From Alphaproteobacteria bacterium UBA830 (GTDB lineage: Bacteria; Pseudomonadota; Alphaproteobacteria; MPNO01; UBA830), in contig CAJIYX010000104.1 of NCBI GenBank assembly GCA_905181725.1, positions 1 through 62,177 of the forward strand: DNA of 62,177 nt. Reading direction: 5' to 3'. Made by a program: the position numbers and the translations under genes. Under the pieces are notes generated by a model. That model had not been told where the DNA came from and ran no database searches. It saw only the letters and a list, made by a program, of their open reading frames with translations. This document shows positions 1 to 8,179 of the stretch, piece by piece; position 1 is the first letter of the stretch, and each line of letters opens with the position of its first letter.

Positions 1-1638
1 ATATCCCTGACGCACATCGTTGGCAACGGTTTCCGCCGGTCGCAGGTGCGGGTCACCGAAGCCGCCGCCGCCGCCGGACCTGATAGCGAAGGCGTCGCCT
101 TCCTTGATCCGCGCAGTCAGAAGCTTGGCGTTTGGGTAATCCTCTTTCCAGATACCATTCGCACGCAGCACCACCGCGTTGCCGTCTGCCTCCATCCCGC
201 CGTTCAGTCCCCAGGGTTTGCAATGCATGCGTTCGACCTGGGCGTTAAGCATCAGATCGGCGCGGGCCTGTACGGTGTTCTCGCAGCCCAGCCCGCCACG
301 ATACTCGCCAGCGCCACCGGAATCCTCGCGCAGGGTATAGCCCTCGATCAGTAGCGGGTATTTGGTTTCAAGCTGCTCAGCCGGGCTGTTATGGGTGTCC
401 CCGTCATTGATGCAGACGGTTGCACTGACACCGTCCTGACTTTGCTTCGCTCCCCAGCCGCCGCCGGTCGGGCCGATAAACGCGATATAGAATTCGTTCG
501 TCATCGGGTTGATACCGTTGAGCATGCCGCAAACCAGGTCGGCGTGATGACCGGCAATTGTGCGTTCCGGAATCGCCGGCGTCAGCGCCTTGAAGACGGT
601 GTCGACGATGGTCATCGGAAATGTCATCCACCATCGCATCGGCGCCGGTTTCACGGCACTGACAACCCGGCCCGGCGGGACGATCGCGGTCAGGTTCCGG
701 AAGGAGCCGTCATTGATCGGATAATCGGTCGGCGAGGTGATGCATTTGAATGCCACCTGCGCGCAGGCATGGCCAGTGGTGATGCCTGAATTGTAAAACC
801 CCTGAACCTGGGCGGCGACTTCCGACAGATCCACCGTCATTCCATCGCCCTTAACGGTCACCCGGACTTTAAGCGGAATCCGGCGCGATATACTGACGCC
901 GTCGTCGTCCATATATGATTCAGCCTCGTAGACGCCGTCAGGGATCGACAGTGTGCGCGCCCTTGCGGCGCGTTCCGACTGGTCCATGATGTCGGAGATT
1001 GACGCTGCCACCTGGTTTTTTCCGTACCTTTCGACAAGCTCCAGGTATCGTCGCTCGCCGGTCGTAATCGCGGTAATCTGTGCCCGCAGATCACCCATTG
1101 CCCGGTCGGGCAGGCGGACGTTCATCTTGATAATTTCGACGATCTCCTCGTTCACCACGCCTTCGCGCCGATATTTCAATATCGGCAGCTGAAGACCCTC
1201 GGAATAGATATCCGTCGTGATGCCGTCGAGCGTACCGCCAATATCCGGCCAGTGCGCCATGCAGCAGGCAAAACCGATCAGCTCGTCATCCAGGAAGATC
1301 GGTTGCGTGAACGTCAGATGATTCAGATGGCTGCCGGTGAGATAGGCATCGTTGGTCAGCAGGATGTCGCCCGGCTTGATCCCGCCGGGGCCGAAGTGAT
1401 TCATCTCCGCCTTAATCGTCTCGGCCATCCCCCGGATGAACATGGGAAGCCCAAGGCCGATCGAGATCGTTTCGCCTTTCGGCGTGAACAGCCCAACCGT
1501 GAAATCGAGCGCTTCATAGATGATCATGTTGTAGGCGGTGCGCATCAGGTTGGATTTCATTTCCTCCGTGATGGCGACGACGCCGTTGCGCACGATTTCC
1601 GTGATGACGGGATCGGATGTGACGGGTGATGCGTTCAT
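1..1638 (-). CDS. hyuB: Hydantoinase B/oxoprolinase family protein (HyuB), C-terminus cut by window edge
   Basis: The reading frame runs without a stop from an ATG at 1638 to base 1, about 546 codons. HyuB proteins are usually 550-600 residues, so only the last few dozen at most are missing. Visible family signatures are TNDAYLTGSHLNH near residue 80 and the glycine-rich GGGGGFGDP close to the C-terminus. The family forms a complex with HyuA and hydrolyses cyclic amides (hydantoins, 5-oxoproline) or carboxylates ketones with ATP. Its ATG overlaps the HyuA stop codon as ATGA, so the two are translationally coupled. The exact substrate cannot be told from sequence; acetone-carboxylase-like or N-methylhydantoinase activity is also possible. 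Confidence 0.9.
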   Translation of the reverse strand, partial: MNASPVTSDPVITEIVRNGVVAITEEMKSNLMRTAYNMIIYEALDFTVGLFTPKGETISIGLGLPMFIRGMAETIKAEMNHFGPGGIKPGDILLTNDAYLTGSHLNHLTFTQPIFLDDELIGFACCMAHWPDIGGTLDGITTDIYSEGLQLPILKYRREGVVNEEIVEIIKMNVRLPDRAMGDLRAQITAITTGERRYLELVERYGKNQVAASISDIMDQSERAARARTLSIPDGVYEAESYMDDDGVSISRRIPLKVRVTVKGDGMTVDLSEVAAQVQGFYNSGITTGHACAQVAFKCITSPTDYPINDGSFRNLTAIVPPGRVVSAVKPAPMRWWMTFPMTIVDTVFKALTPAIPERTIAGHHADLVCGMLNGINPMTNEFYIAFIGPTGGGWGAKQSQDGVSATVCINDGDTHNSPAEQLETKYPLLIEGYTLREDSGGAGEYRGGLGCENTVQARADLMLNAQVERMHCKPWGLNGGMEADGNAVVLRANGIWKEDYPNAKLLTARIKEGDAFAIRSGGGGGFGDPHLRPAETVANDVRQGY

Positions 1639-3737
1639 GATGCCGGCCCTCCAATTGAAATTACCAGGTTGCCGAAGGCGTCGACCTCACATGTGTCGCC
1701 GGGATGCAGAACGGTTGTCGATGCATGTTCTTCAATCAGCGCCGGTCCGTCGATCAGGTTACCGGCGAGCAGCTTGGTGCGGTCCCAGGTTCCGGTCTCA
1801 AGGGCGTCCTGGCCAAACCTGACAGTGCGGTCGCCGGTATGAGCTTCCCGAGGTGGCGTCGCTTCTCCCTGCACGATTGGTTCGAGTACGGGCTTTTCCA
1901 GCATGCCGGTCACGGTGACACGCAGACTGACGATCTCGCTCCGTTCCTGCGGCGCAGAGGTGCCGTAGCGAACGTCGTGAACCGCATCAAAACGTTTTTT
2001 GATCCCCGCCCGGTCCTCGTTGGCAAACAGGTCGGGCGTGAGGTCGACGGTGACTGAATGTTCCTGGCCGACATATCGCATGTCGGCACTCCGGCTGATG
2101 ACGATCCGCTCGGGTGCGACCGATACTTTTTCGACCTCGGCAATGCCCTCGGCTTCAAGCGCTGTGTATATCGCTTCTATATCGGCGAAATCCGCATCGG
2201 TCAGCCGCGTGAAGCGGGACCGCACATAGTCATACCGCAGATCTGAAAATAGCATCCCGAAGGCCGAAAAATGGCCCGGAGAGCGAGGGATGATCAGTTT
2301 TCGGATCCCCATTTCGCGCGCAATGTTGCAGGCATGTAGCGGCCCGGCGCCGCCATAGGCGACCATCGCAAAATCGCCGGCATCCAGTCCGCGCTCGGTC
2401 GTCACCGCCTTGACCGCGTGTGACATCGCAGTGACTGCGATACGCAGGATACCCTGCGCCGCTTCGACCGCGCCGAGGCCGAGTGGATTTCCAACCTTGT
2501 CGAGGATGGCCGCTTCGGCTACCGCGACATTGAGTGTCATCTCACCGCCGAGAAAGCGATCCGGCGACAGGCGGCCGAGGAGGACATTGGCGTCGGTGAC
2601 GGTCGGCTCGGTGCCACCCTGGTCGTAACAGGCCGGCCCGGGCTGCGCGCCGGCACTCTGAGGGCCGACCCGCAGGCCGCCTTCATCGGCAATCTGCGCG
2701 ATGGAGCCCCCGCCCGTGCCGACCTCGAAAATATCCATCATCGCAATCTGGATCGGCAGCGCACGTTCATAGCCGCCAATCAAAGCGCTGCCGGTGGTCA
2801 ATGCCTCGCCATCATGAATGACGCCGGCTTTTGCGGTCGTTCCACCCATATCGAAGGCGATGGCGTTTCGCATGCCCAATACGTCACAGAGTGCCTGTGT
2901 GCCGATTACCCCGGCGGCGGGGCCTGATTCAAGCATGCGGATGCACTGTCGTTGTGCCTGTTCACCGTCATAGAGCCCACCGGTCGACTGCACGACCAGA
3001 AAAGACCCGTCGAACCCGTCTTCACGGATGCGGTCATTGATCCCGCCGATATAGTTTTTGATCTTCGGGCCGATATAGGCGTTGGCGACGACCGTCGAAC
3101 AGCGTTCGAATTCGCGATATTCTTGGCTGAGCTCATGAGAGGTTGAGACGAACGCGTCCGGCAGTTCTTCCTCGACGATTTCCCCGACTCGGAGTTCGTG
3201 GGCAGGATTGGCATAGCAGTGCAGTAACAGGATCGCGACGGCCTCGACACCTTCGTCGCGCAGACGGCGGCACGTGGCGCGGACATGGTCCTCGTCGAGG
3301 GGCTTGTAGACCTCGCCCTCGGCGAACAGGCGCTCGTGTACTTCAAAACGCAGAGCGCGTTCGACCAGTGGTTCGTGTTTTTGAAAGAACAGATTATAGG
3401 CATCCGGCCGGTTGATACGGCCGATTTCATATATATCGCGAAAGCCTTCGGTGATGAGCAGTGCTGTTTTTGCGCCCGTGCGTTCCAGCATCGTATTGAT
3501 GGCAACAGTCGAACCGTGCAGAAAAATATCGGCATCGGCAAAGGCCGCATCCGCCCTGGACGCGCCGGTCGCGATGCCATCAATCAGGGAGCCGGGGGTC
3601 GACAGCGTCTTGCCGAAATGAAGCCGGCCGGTCGAGGTGTTGAAGGCAGCTATGTCCGTGAATGTGCCGCCAATATCTGCGGCGAGCCTGATTTTTCCGG
3701 GGGTCTCGCCATTTTGCGCCAAGAGAGATTGCTCCAT
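1635..3737 (-). CDS. hyuA: Hydantoinase A/oxoprolinase family protein (HyuA)
   Basis: This 700-residue protein has the ASKHA-type phosphate-binding motif DIGGTFTD at residues 21-28, then HGSTVAINTMLER, and later AYGGAGPLHA, the usual order for HyuA (N-terminal oxoprolinase domain followed by the hydantoinase A domain). The family couples ATP hydrolysis to opening of a cyclic amide, working with HyuB, which follows with a 4-base overlap. The protein should be cytoplasmic. The start at 3737 has only a weak upstream AGGA, but no better start lies nearby. It is divergent from the SDR gene at 3842, with about 100 bases between them for both promoters. Confidence 0.92.
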   Translation of the reverse strand: MEQSLLAQNGETPGKIRLAADIGGTFTDIAAFNTSTGRLHFGKTLSTPGSLIDGIATGASRADAAFADADIFLHGSTVAINTMLERTGAKTALLITEGFRDIYEIGRINRPDAYNLFFQKHEPLVERALRFEVHERLFAEGEVYKPLDEDHVRATCRRLRDEGVEAVAILLLHCYANPAHELRVGEIVEEELPDAFVSTSHELSQEYREFERCSTVVANAYIGPKIKNYIGGINDRIREDGFDGSFLVVQSTGGLYDGEQAQRQCIRMLESGPAAGVIGTQALCDVLGMRNAIAFDMGGTTAKAGVIHDGEALTTGSALIGGYERALPIQIAMMDIFEVGTGGGSIAQIADEGGLRVGPQSAGAQPGPACYDQGGTEPTVTDANVLLGRLSPDRFLGGEMTLNVAVAEAAILDKVGNPLGLGAVEAAQGILRIAVTAMSHAVKAVTTERGLDAGDFAMVAYGGAGPLHACNIAREMGIRKLIIPRSPGHFSAFGMLFSDLRYDYVRSRFTRLTDADFADIEAIYTALEAEGIAEVEKVSVAPERIVISRSADMRYVGQEHSVTVDLTPDLFANEDRAGIKKRFDAVHDVRYGTSAPQERSEIVSLRVTVTGMLEKPVLEPIVQGEATPPREAHTGDRTVRFGQDALETGTWDRTKLLAGNLIDGPALIEEHASTTVLHPGDTCEVDAFGNLVISIGGPAS

Positions 3738-3841
3738 TTTTGTGTATTTTCCTATCAGGAGCGTCGCTAGTCAATCGACCGTGTTGACTTGGCCGGGCGG
3801 CACTGGTCGAGTGTGACGCTGGGTCGAAACGGGAGCAACTT

Positions 3842-4576
3842 ATGAGCGGCATTCTGATGATTACGGGTGGGGGGCGCGGTATCGGCGCAGAGACTGCGCT
3901 CAAAGCCGCCGAGGCAGGCTGGGATGTCTGCATAAACTATCAGGGCAATGCGGCACGCGCGGAAGAGGTCGTGACCGAGGTTCTGGCGCGCCGGCAACGC
4001 GCAATTACCGTACAGGCCGATATTTCCGTTGAAGCCGATGTCGTCCGCCTGTTCGAAACCTGCGATGCGGAACTCGGCGTTCCCACAGGATTGGTCAATT
4101 CGGCCGGCATTCTTGGGCCGCTTACACGCATTGATGAAATTGGCAGAGACGACCTGACGCGGCACATGATGATCAATGTCGTGGGCACCATCCTATGCGC
4201 GCGCGAAGCTCTGCAGCGGATGTCGACGAAGCATGGTGGTGATGGTGGCGTTATCGTCAACCTGTCTTCGCGGACGTCCGACCTGGGCGGTGCGGGGGCG
4301 TCCGTGCATTACGGGGCGAGCAAGGGGGCCATCAACAGTTTCACCTTCGGGCTGGCACAAGAAGTTGCCGCCGAGGGCGTTCGGGTATGCGCCGTCAGCC
4401 CCGGGGTGATCGACACGGAGATCCAGCCGGCAGGTCGTGTGGACGCTGTCGGTCCGACGTTGCCGATGGAGCGTGTCGGAAAACCGGATGAGGTCGCGAA
4501 TGCGATCGTCTGGCTTCTTTCCGACGAGGCGAGCTATGTCAGCGGCACGGTCCTCGACGTTTCTGGCGCGCGCTAG
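3842..4576 (+). CDS. SDR family NAD(P)-dependent oxidoreductase
   Basis: A classical short-chain dehydrogenase/reductase of 244 residues. The nucleotide-binding motif TGGGRGIG is at residues 8-15, NSAG follows at 86-89, the catalytic serine is S142 or S143, and the YGASK motif places Tyr157 and Lys161. The C-terminal stretch SYVSGTVLDVSGAR is typical of the FabG/glucose-dehydrogenase-like group. A GGGAG ribosome binding site precedes the ATG. It is divergent from hyuA, so it may serve the same pathway by reducing a ketone or oxidising an alcohol; the substrate is not deducible. Confidence 0.9.
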   Translation: MSGILMITGGGRGIGAETALKAAEAGWDVCINYQGNAARAEEVVTEVLARRQRAITVQADISVEADVVRLFETCDAELGVPTGLVNSAGILGPLTRIDEIGRDDLTRHMMINVVGTILCAREALQRMSTKHGGDGGVIVNLSSRTSDLGGAGASVHYGASKGAINSFTFGLAQEVAAEGVRVCAVSPGVIDTEIQPAGRVDAVGPTLPMERVGKPDEVANAIVWLLSDEASYVSGTVLDVSGAR

Positions 4577-4579
4577 CCC

Positions 4580-4604
4580 CGGCGCGTCAAACAGGCGCGC
4601 CGGT
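4580..4604. terminator. Hairpin between convergent genes, weak terminator
   Basis: Eight-base arms CCGGCGCG and CGCGCCGG flank a 9-base loop just after the SDR stop and before the convergent YciI-like gene. There is no strong T run on either side, so it may end transcription only weakly. Confidence 0.35.
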
Positions 4605-4631
4605 CTATTGTCAGTATCGGGCGGAAAACCC

Positions 4632-5024
4632 TCAGACGACTTCGCGGCTGCCGTCGGAGTAGCGGATTTTTACTGTAACCGTGCCTTCATTCATCAGCCA
4701 CGGGCGCACCTTGAAGTCGCGCGCGCCGCTGGAATGCATGGGGTCAGAGGCGGCAATCTCCTTGGCTTCCGCTAGGGAGCCGGCGCGGATGATGACCATT
4801 CCTTCGCCTTCCCAGATCTCTTCATTATCGTCCCAGAACGGTCCGGCACCAAACATGATGCCCTTTTCTTCCAGTTCGATCTGGAATTTAAGGTGCGGCT
4901 CGATATTTTCCATAACCGGGCCCATGCCGTTGGTCGGGAATGTGTGAACCATGTAGAGCTGCTTCTGCAGCATGCCTTTGCAGGCGTCGAGGATGTCCTG
5001 TTTCTTTATGACGGGGCCAGACAT
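4632..5024 (-). CDS. YciI-like domain protein
   Basis: A 130-residue protein with a YciI/dimeric alpha-beta-barrel pattern: a central GAGPFWDDNEEIWEGEGMVI (the family's tGPl...G...i segment), a helix rich in Ala/Glu, then DPMHSSGARDFKVRPW. YciI-like proteins are small dimeric enzymes or binding proteins, some with chloromuconolactone-dehalogenase- or muconolactone-isomerase-like roles. A good AGGAAGGA site precedes the ATG. It appears to share transcription direction with the FAH and DUF1330 genes upstream. A specific function cannot be assigned. Confidence 0.75.
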   Translation of the reverse strand: MSGPVIKKQDILDACKGMLQKQLYMVHTFPTNGMGPVMENIEPHLKFQIELEEKGIMFGAGPFWDDNEEIWEGEGMVIIRAGSLAEAKEIAASDPMHSSGARDFKVRPWLMNEGTVTVKIRYSDGSREVV

Positions 5025-5070
5025 GACGGGGGTTCCTTCCTGTTTATAAGTTTTTTGCCGAGGTCGGTGA

Positions 5071-5760
5071 TCAGGCGACTTTTATGGTGATGTCGCCGAC
5101 ACCGTCGATATGGCCTTCCATGACATCGCCAGCCACGATCGGTCCGACACCGGCAGGGGTACCGGTATAGATCAGGTCGCCGGGCTGAAGTTCGAACAGG
5201 CCGGAGAGATATTCAATCGTTTCCGGTACGTCCCAGATTAGGTCTGCGATATCGGCAGTCTGTTTGGTCTCGCCGTTGACCTTGAGCCAGATAGTCCCGG
5301 TCGACGGATGTCCGATCTTGGAGGCCGGCTGGATTTCGGCGCAGGGTGCGGAATTGTCGAACGCCTTTCCGATTTCCCAGGGACGTCCTTTTTCACGCAT
5401 GCCGATCTGCAGATCGCGGCGTGTCATATCAAGGCCGCAGGCATAGCCATAAATATGTTCGTTTGCCTGCGCCTGGGGAATGTCCTTGCCGCCGGTACCG
5501 ATCGCGACGACCAGTTCCATTTCGTAATGGACGTTTTCCGACATAGTCGGATACGGAAAATCCGCGCCGTTGGCGATGATTGAGTTGTTCGGCTTCATAA
5601 AGAAAAACGGCGGATCGCGATCCGGGTCCGAGCCCATTTCACGGGCATGCTCTGCGTAGTTGCGACCGACGCAATAGATCCGGCGAACCGGGAAAAGTTC
5701 ATCCGTGTCGGCGATCGCGACCGCGGGCAACTTCATAGGGGTAACAACGTATTTCGTCAT
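5071..5760 (-). CDS. Fumarylacetoacetate hydrolase (FAH) family protein
   Basis: I place the start at the ATG at 5760, giving 229 residues ([11 protein letters not shown]...), because AAAGGAAT lies just upstream; an in-frame extension would run into a tandem repeat. The FAH core is clear: VGRNYAEHA near the N-terminus, the metal-binding MELVVAIG segment with acidic ligands, [14 protein letters not shown], and a C-terminal [14 protein letters not shown]. Members cleave carbon-carbon bonds or decarboxylate/hydrate ring-cleavage products, for example fumarylpyruvate hydrolase or 2-hydroxyhepta-2,4-diene-1,7-dioate isomerase. The nearby glutathione S-transferase fits a gentisate- or homogentisate-like route, but this is inference. 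Confidence 0.88.
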   Translation of the reverse strand: MTKYVVTPMKLPAVAIADTDELFPVRRIYCVGRNYAEHAREMGSDPDRDPPFFFMKPNNSIIANGADFPYPTMSENVHYEMELVVAIGTGGKDIPQAQANEHIYGYACGLDMTRRDLQIGMREKGRPWEIGKAFDNSAPCAEIQPASKIGHPSTGTIWLKVNGETKQTADIADLIWDVPETIEYLSGLFELQPGDLIYTGTPAGVGPIVAGDVMEGHIDGVGDITIKVA

Positions 5761-5790
5761 TTCTATTCCTTTGTAATCCTGTGTCAGTAA

Positions 5791-5818
5791 TCGTGTGTCT
5801 GTATTCGTGTGTCTGTAT
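5791..5818. repeat. Tandem 14-bp direct repeat
   Basis: Two perfect copies of TCGTGTGTCTGTAT (5791-5804 and 5805-5818) sit between the DUF1330 stop codon and the FAH start. It looks like slippage in an intergenic spacer; no regulatory role is evident. Confidence 0.8.
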
Positions 5819-5830
5819 TCGGGGGGCAGG

Positions 5831-6142
5831 TTACTCGGTGGGCGTGAGATCACCGGCTTCGACGATGGTCAGTTCATTGTCACCGACACCGTTCTGACGG
5901 CGAAACGTCGCCGCAGTTTTGTATTCTTCAGAGTTGAAACAGGCCTCGGCCTCGGCCATCGACGGGAATTCGATTACAACGAAGCGTTCGAAATAATTTT
6001 TGCCTTCAAGTGTCTTGCTGTTCCCGCCGCGGGTCAGGATCTTACCGTTGAATTTTTCCAGAATCGCCGGCACCTTCGTGGCGTATTTCATGTATTCGTC
6101 ATGGTCGTTGATCTTGGCACGCGCCAGCCAATAGGCAGTCAT
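5831..6142 (-). CDS. DUF1330 domain protein
   Basis: A 103-residue protein beginning [20 protein letters not shown], with a central [18 protein letters not shown] segment and [11 protein letters not shown], all typical of DUF1330. This is a small ferredoxin-like dimeric alpha-beta-barrel family of uncertain biochemical role, often found in catabolic operons. GAGGG upstream of the ATG gives a clear ribosome binding site. The FAH gene follows about 70 bases downstream on the same strand, so the two are likely co-transcribed. Confidence 0.88.
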   Translation of the reverse strand: MTAYWLARAKINDHDEYMKYATKVPAILEKFNGKILTRGGNSKTLEGKNYFERFVVIEFPSMAEAEACFNSEEYKTAATFRRQNGVGDNELTIVEAGDLTPTE

Positions 6143-6302
6143 TTTGAATCATCCCTCTATTATTCTGTCCGAGGTATAGCCGATCTAATTCGCCTTGAGA
6201 GGCAAATTTTTTAGAGCATTGTGATCGAGTCCGGTCTCTCAGACATTTCGCAATTATGTAATATACGGTAGGATAATCGATAATCTACAGGTGAGGGATA
6301 CG

Positions 6303-6794
6303 ATGCCACTGACGCATTTGGAACATTTTCTGATCCAGACGGCGGATCTTGACGGGACACGCGACTGGTATGCGGATGTGCTGGGCATGGTTTCCGGGCC
6401 GCATCCTGATTTCAAGATGCCGGTGCACTGGATGTATCTCGGAGATGAGCCGGTGTTGCATCTAGCGGAAGGCGGCGCGGATGTGTCCGAAAACCGCAAG
6501 AAATACCTGGGACAGCAATCCACCGCGACCAGCGGGTCCGGTGTTGTCGATCATGTGGCATTCCGGGCGACGGGCCTGCAGGACATGATGAAACATCTCG
6601 ATGCGAAGGGGATCGACTACACGAAACGCCAGGTCGACGATCAGGGGCTCTTCCAGCTCTTTTTGATGGACCCGAACGGCGTGAAGGTCGAACTCAATTT
6701 TGCCAATGAAGAGGTACAGGATATCCAGGCGGACATAATGGCGTCGGAACTGTCCAACTGGCCCGCACCGCCGAAATCTACGCCGGATTTATAG
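6303..6794 (+). CDS. VOC family (glyoxalase/dioxygenase fold) protein
   Basis: A 163-residue single VOC domain pair. It opens LTHLEHFLIQTADLDGTRDW, with DWYADVLGM following, and the second half begins VVDHVAFRATG and ends with DPNGVKVELNF. The His in each half and the Glu of VELNF are the expected metal ligands. I chose ATG 6303 because AGGTGAGGG lies directly upstream; a GTG four codons earlier is part of that site. It is followed 39 bases later by a glutathione S-transferase gene. It could be a lyase, isomerase or small dioxygenase; substrate unknown. Confidence 0.85.
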   Translation: MPLTHLEHFLIQTADLDGTRDWYADVLGMVSGPHPDFKMPVHWMYLGDEPVLHLAEGGADVSENRKKYLGQQSTATSGSGVVDHVAFRATGLQDMMKHLDAKGIDYTKRQVDDQGLFQLFLMDPNGVKVELNFANEEVQDIQADIMASELSNWPAPPKSTPDL

Positions 6795-6833
6795 AGTACC
6801 TCAAAAATTAACTCCAAGAAGGGAGACCCCTAA

Positions 6834-7466
6834 GTGATTGATCTCTACACATGGTTCACACCGAATGGGCGCAAAGTGTCATTGATGCTCGAAGAGTGCG
6901 GGCTGGACTACACCACACACGCGATCAATATCGGCAAGGATGAACAATTCGCACCAGACTTTCTGAAGATCAGCCCGAATAACAAGATCCCGGCGGTTTT
7001 CGATAACGATAACGGGAAATCGTTGATGGAATCGGGTGCGATCATGATGTATCTCGCCGACAAATCTGGAAAGTTCTGGCCTCAGGATCCTGATGACAAA
7101 TGGTCGACGATGGAGTGGTTGATGTTCCAGATGGGCGGCGTCGGACCGATGTTCGGCCAGTGTCATCACTTTACAAAGTACAACCCCGGGATCGCGCAAT
7201 ATGCAGAAGACCGGTATCGCAACGAGACCAAACGTCTCTACGGTGTGATGAACGAGCGACTGGGCAAAAGCGCGTATCTCGCCTGCAAAGACTACACGAT
7301 TGCGGATATGGCCGTGTGGCCCTGGGTTGCCCGATTCGACTGGCAGACGGTTGATCTGAATGACTTCCCGAACGTCCGTCGTTGGTATCTCGAAATTCTC
7401 GACCGCCCTGCCACCCGCAGGGGCTGGAACGTGCCCGAGAACGAACAGGAAATTCCGATGCCGTAG
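6834..7466 (+). CDS. Glutathione S-transferase family protein
   Basis: A 210-residue GST starting at GTG 6834, which is preceded by AAGAAGGGAG. The N-terminal thioredoxin-like domain holds TPNGRKVSLMLEE and the cis-proline segment NKIPAVFD, followed by LMESGAIMMYLADK that contacts glutathione. The C-terminal helical domain contains YTIADMAVWPWVARF. The pattern resembles the Nu/YfcG-YghU group, which acts as a disulfide-bond reductase or glutathionyl transferase. With VOC and FAH genes nearby, a glutathione-dependent isomerase step is possible but unproven. Confidence 0.9.
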   Translation: MIDLYTWFTPNGRKVSLMLEECGLDYTTHAINIGKDEQFAPDFLKISPNNKIPAVFDNDNGKSLMESGAIMMYLADKSGKFWPQDPDDKWSTMEWLMFQMGGVGPMFGQCHHFTKYNPGIAQYAEDRYRNETKRLYGVMNERLGKSAYLACKDYTIADMAVWPWVARFDWQTVDLNDFPNVRRWYLEILDRPATRRGWNVPENEQEIPMP

Positions 7467-7476
7467 CGGGTTGCGT

Positions 7477-7502
7477 TATAAATTAGCAAACGATAATTTA
7501 TA
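7477..7502. promoter_or_regulatory. 9-bp inverted repeat, candidate operator upstream of TRAP genes
   Basis: TATAAATTA (7477-7485) and TAATTTATA (7494-7502) form perfect arms with an 8-base spacer in the gap between the GST stop and the TRAP operon. The AT-rich dyad stands out against GC-rich surroundings and would suit a dimeric regulator such as a GntR or TetR protein. No regulator gene is adjacent. Confidence 0.45.
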
Positions 7503-7525
7503 CTGTCAGTGTTGGAGGCGCAGAC

Positions 7526-7624
7526 ATGGTTCTGTGCCCTCTTGCCCGATACAAAGCGGAAAACGGGTTCGATAAAATGAGACCCGATCGCGAAAATGGG
7601 AGGACACTATGTTCCGCGCACTAG
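7526..7624 (+). CDS. Possible 32-codon leader ORF overlapping dctQ start
   Basis: An ATG at 7526 is preceded by GGAGG with a 7-base spacer, a better site than chance. The frame encodes 32 residues and its stop at 7622-7624 lies just inside the DctQ gene, which starts at 7609, so translation of one could couple to the other. The peptide (MVLCPLARYKAENG...) has no recognisable domain. It may be spurious. Confidence 0.3.
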   Translation: MVLCPLARYKAENGFDKMRPDRENGRTLCSAH

Positions 7625-8133
7625 AACGCATCTGTTCGACATTAAATTATGTTGCGGCCGCCTGGCTGATGTTGCTTGCCGTGATTATCTTCATCGAAGT
7701 CGTCGGACGCGGGATCTTCTCCGCCTTTCTAGGCGGCGACGAGATCGTCACCAACTCCGTCCCGGCAATTGTCTTCCTGCAGGTGCCGCTGGCAATTCTG
7801 ACTGGCAGTATGCTTCGGACAACCATCACTTACGACCATATGAACAAACGCTGGCGGCATGTCGTAAACGCCGTCTCGTATCTGATGGGCATGATGCTGA
7901 TGATCGGGATTGCTGTTGGCGGGTGGACCGACATGATCAACGGTTGGGAAATCAGCGAATACCAGGGAATTGGCGCGCTTGAAGTGCCGGTCTACCCGGT
8001 CCGAACCATCATCATTGCCTCGGCGATCTTCATTACGTTGCTTTACTTCGTCCATCTGATGCGGGCGGCGGTAGGCAACGATATGACACCGGGGGCGCAG
8101 GCGACCGGGTCCGGAGCCACGGAAGAGATATGA
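7609..8133 (+). CDS. dctQ: TRAP transporter small permease (DctQ)
   Basis: A 174-residue membrane protein with four predicted transmembrane segments. The first carries VIIFIEVVGRGIF, a typical DctQ helix with its conserved acidic and Arg residues. GGGAGGAC upstream gives a strong ribosome binding site. It is followed by the DctM gene 46 bases later and a DctP gene further on, giving a three-part TRAP transporter driven by the sodium or proton gradient. It acts in the inner membrane as the small partner of DctM. Confidence 0.9.
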   Translation: MFRALERICSTLNYVAAAWLMLLAVIIFIEVVGRGIFSAFLGGDEIVTNSVPAIVFLQVPLAILTGSMLRTTITYDHMNKRWRHVVNAVSYLMGMMLMIGIAVGGWTDMINGWEISEYQGIGALEVPVYPVRTIIIASAIFITLLYFVHLMRAAVGNDMTPGAQATGSGATEEI

Positions 8134-8179
8134 CACTTTTGAAAATACGGACCAGCGATAGGAAAGTCGGAGCACACCA

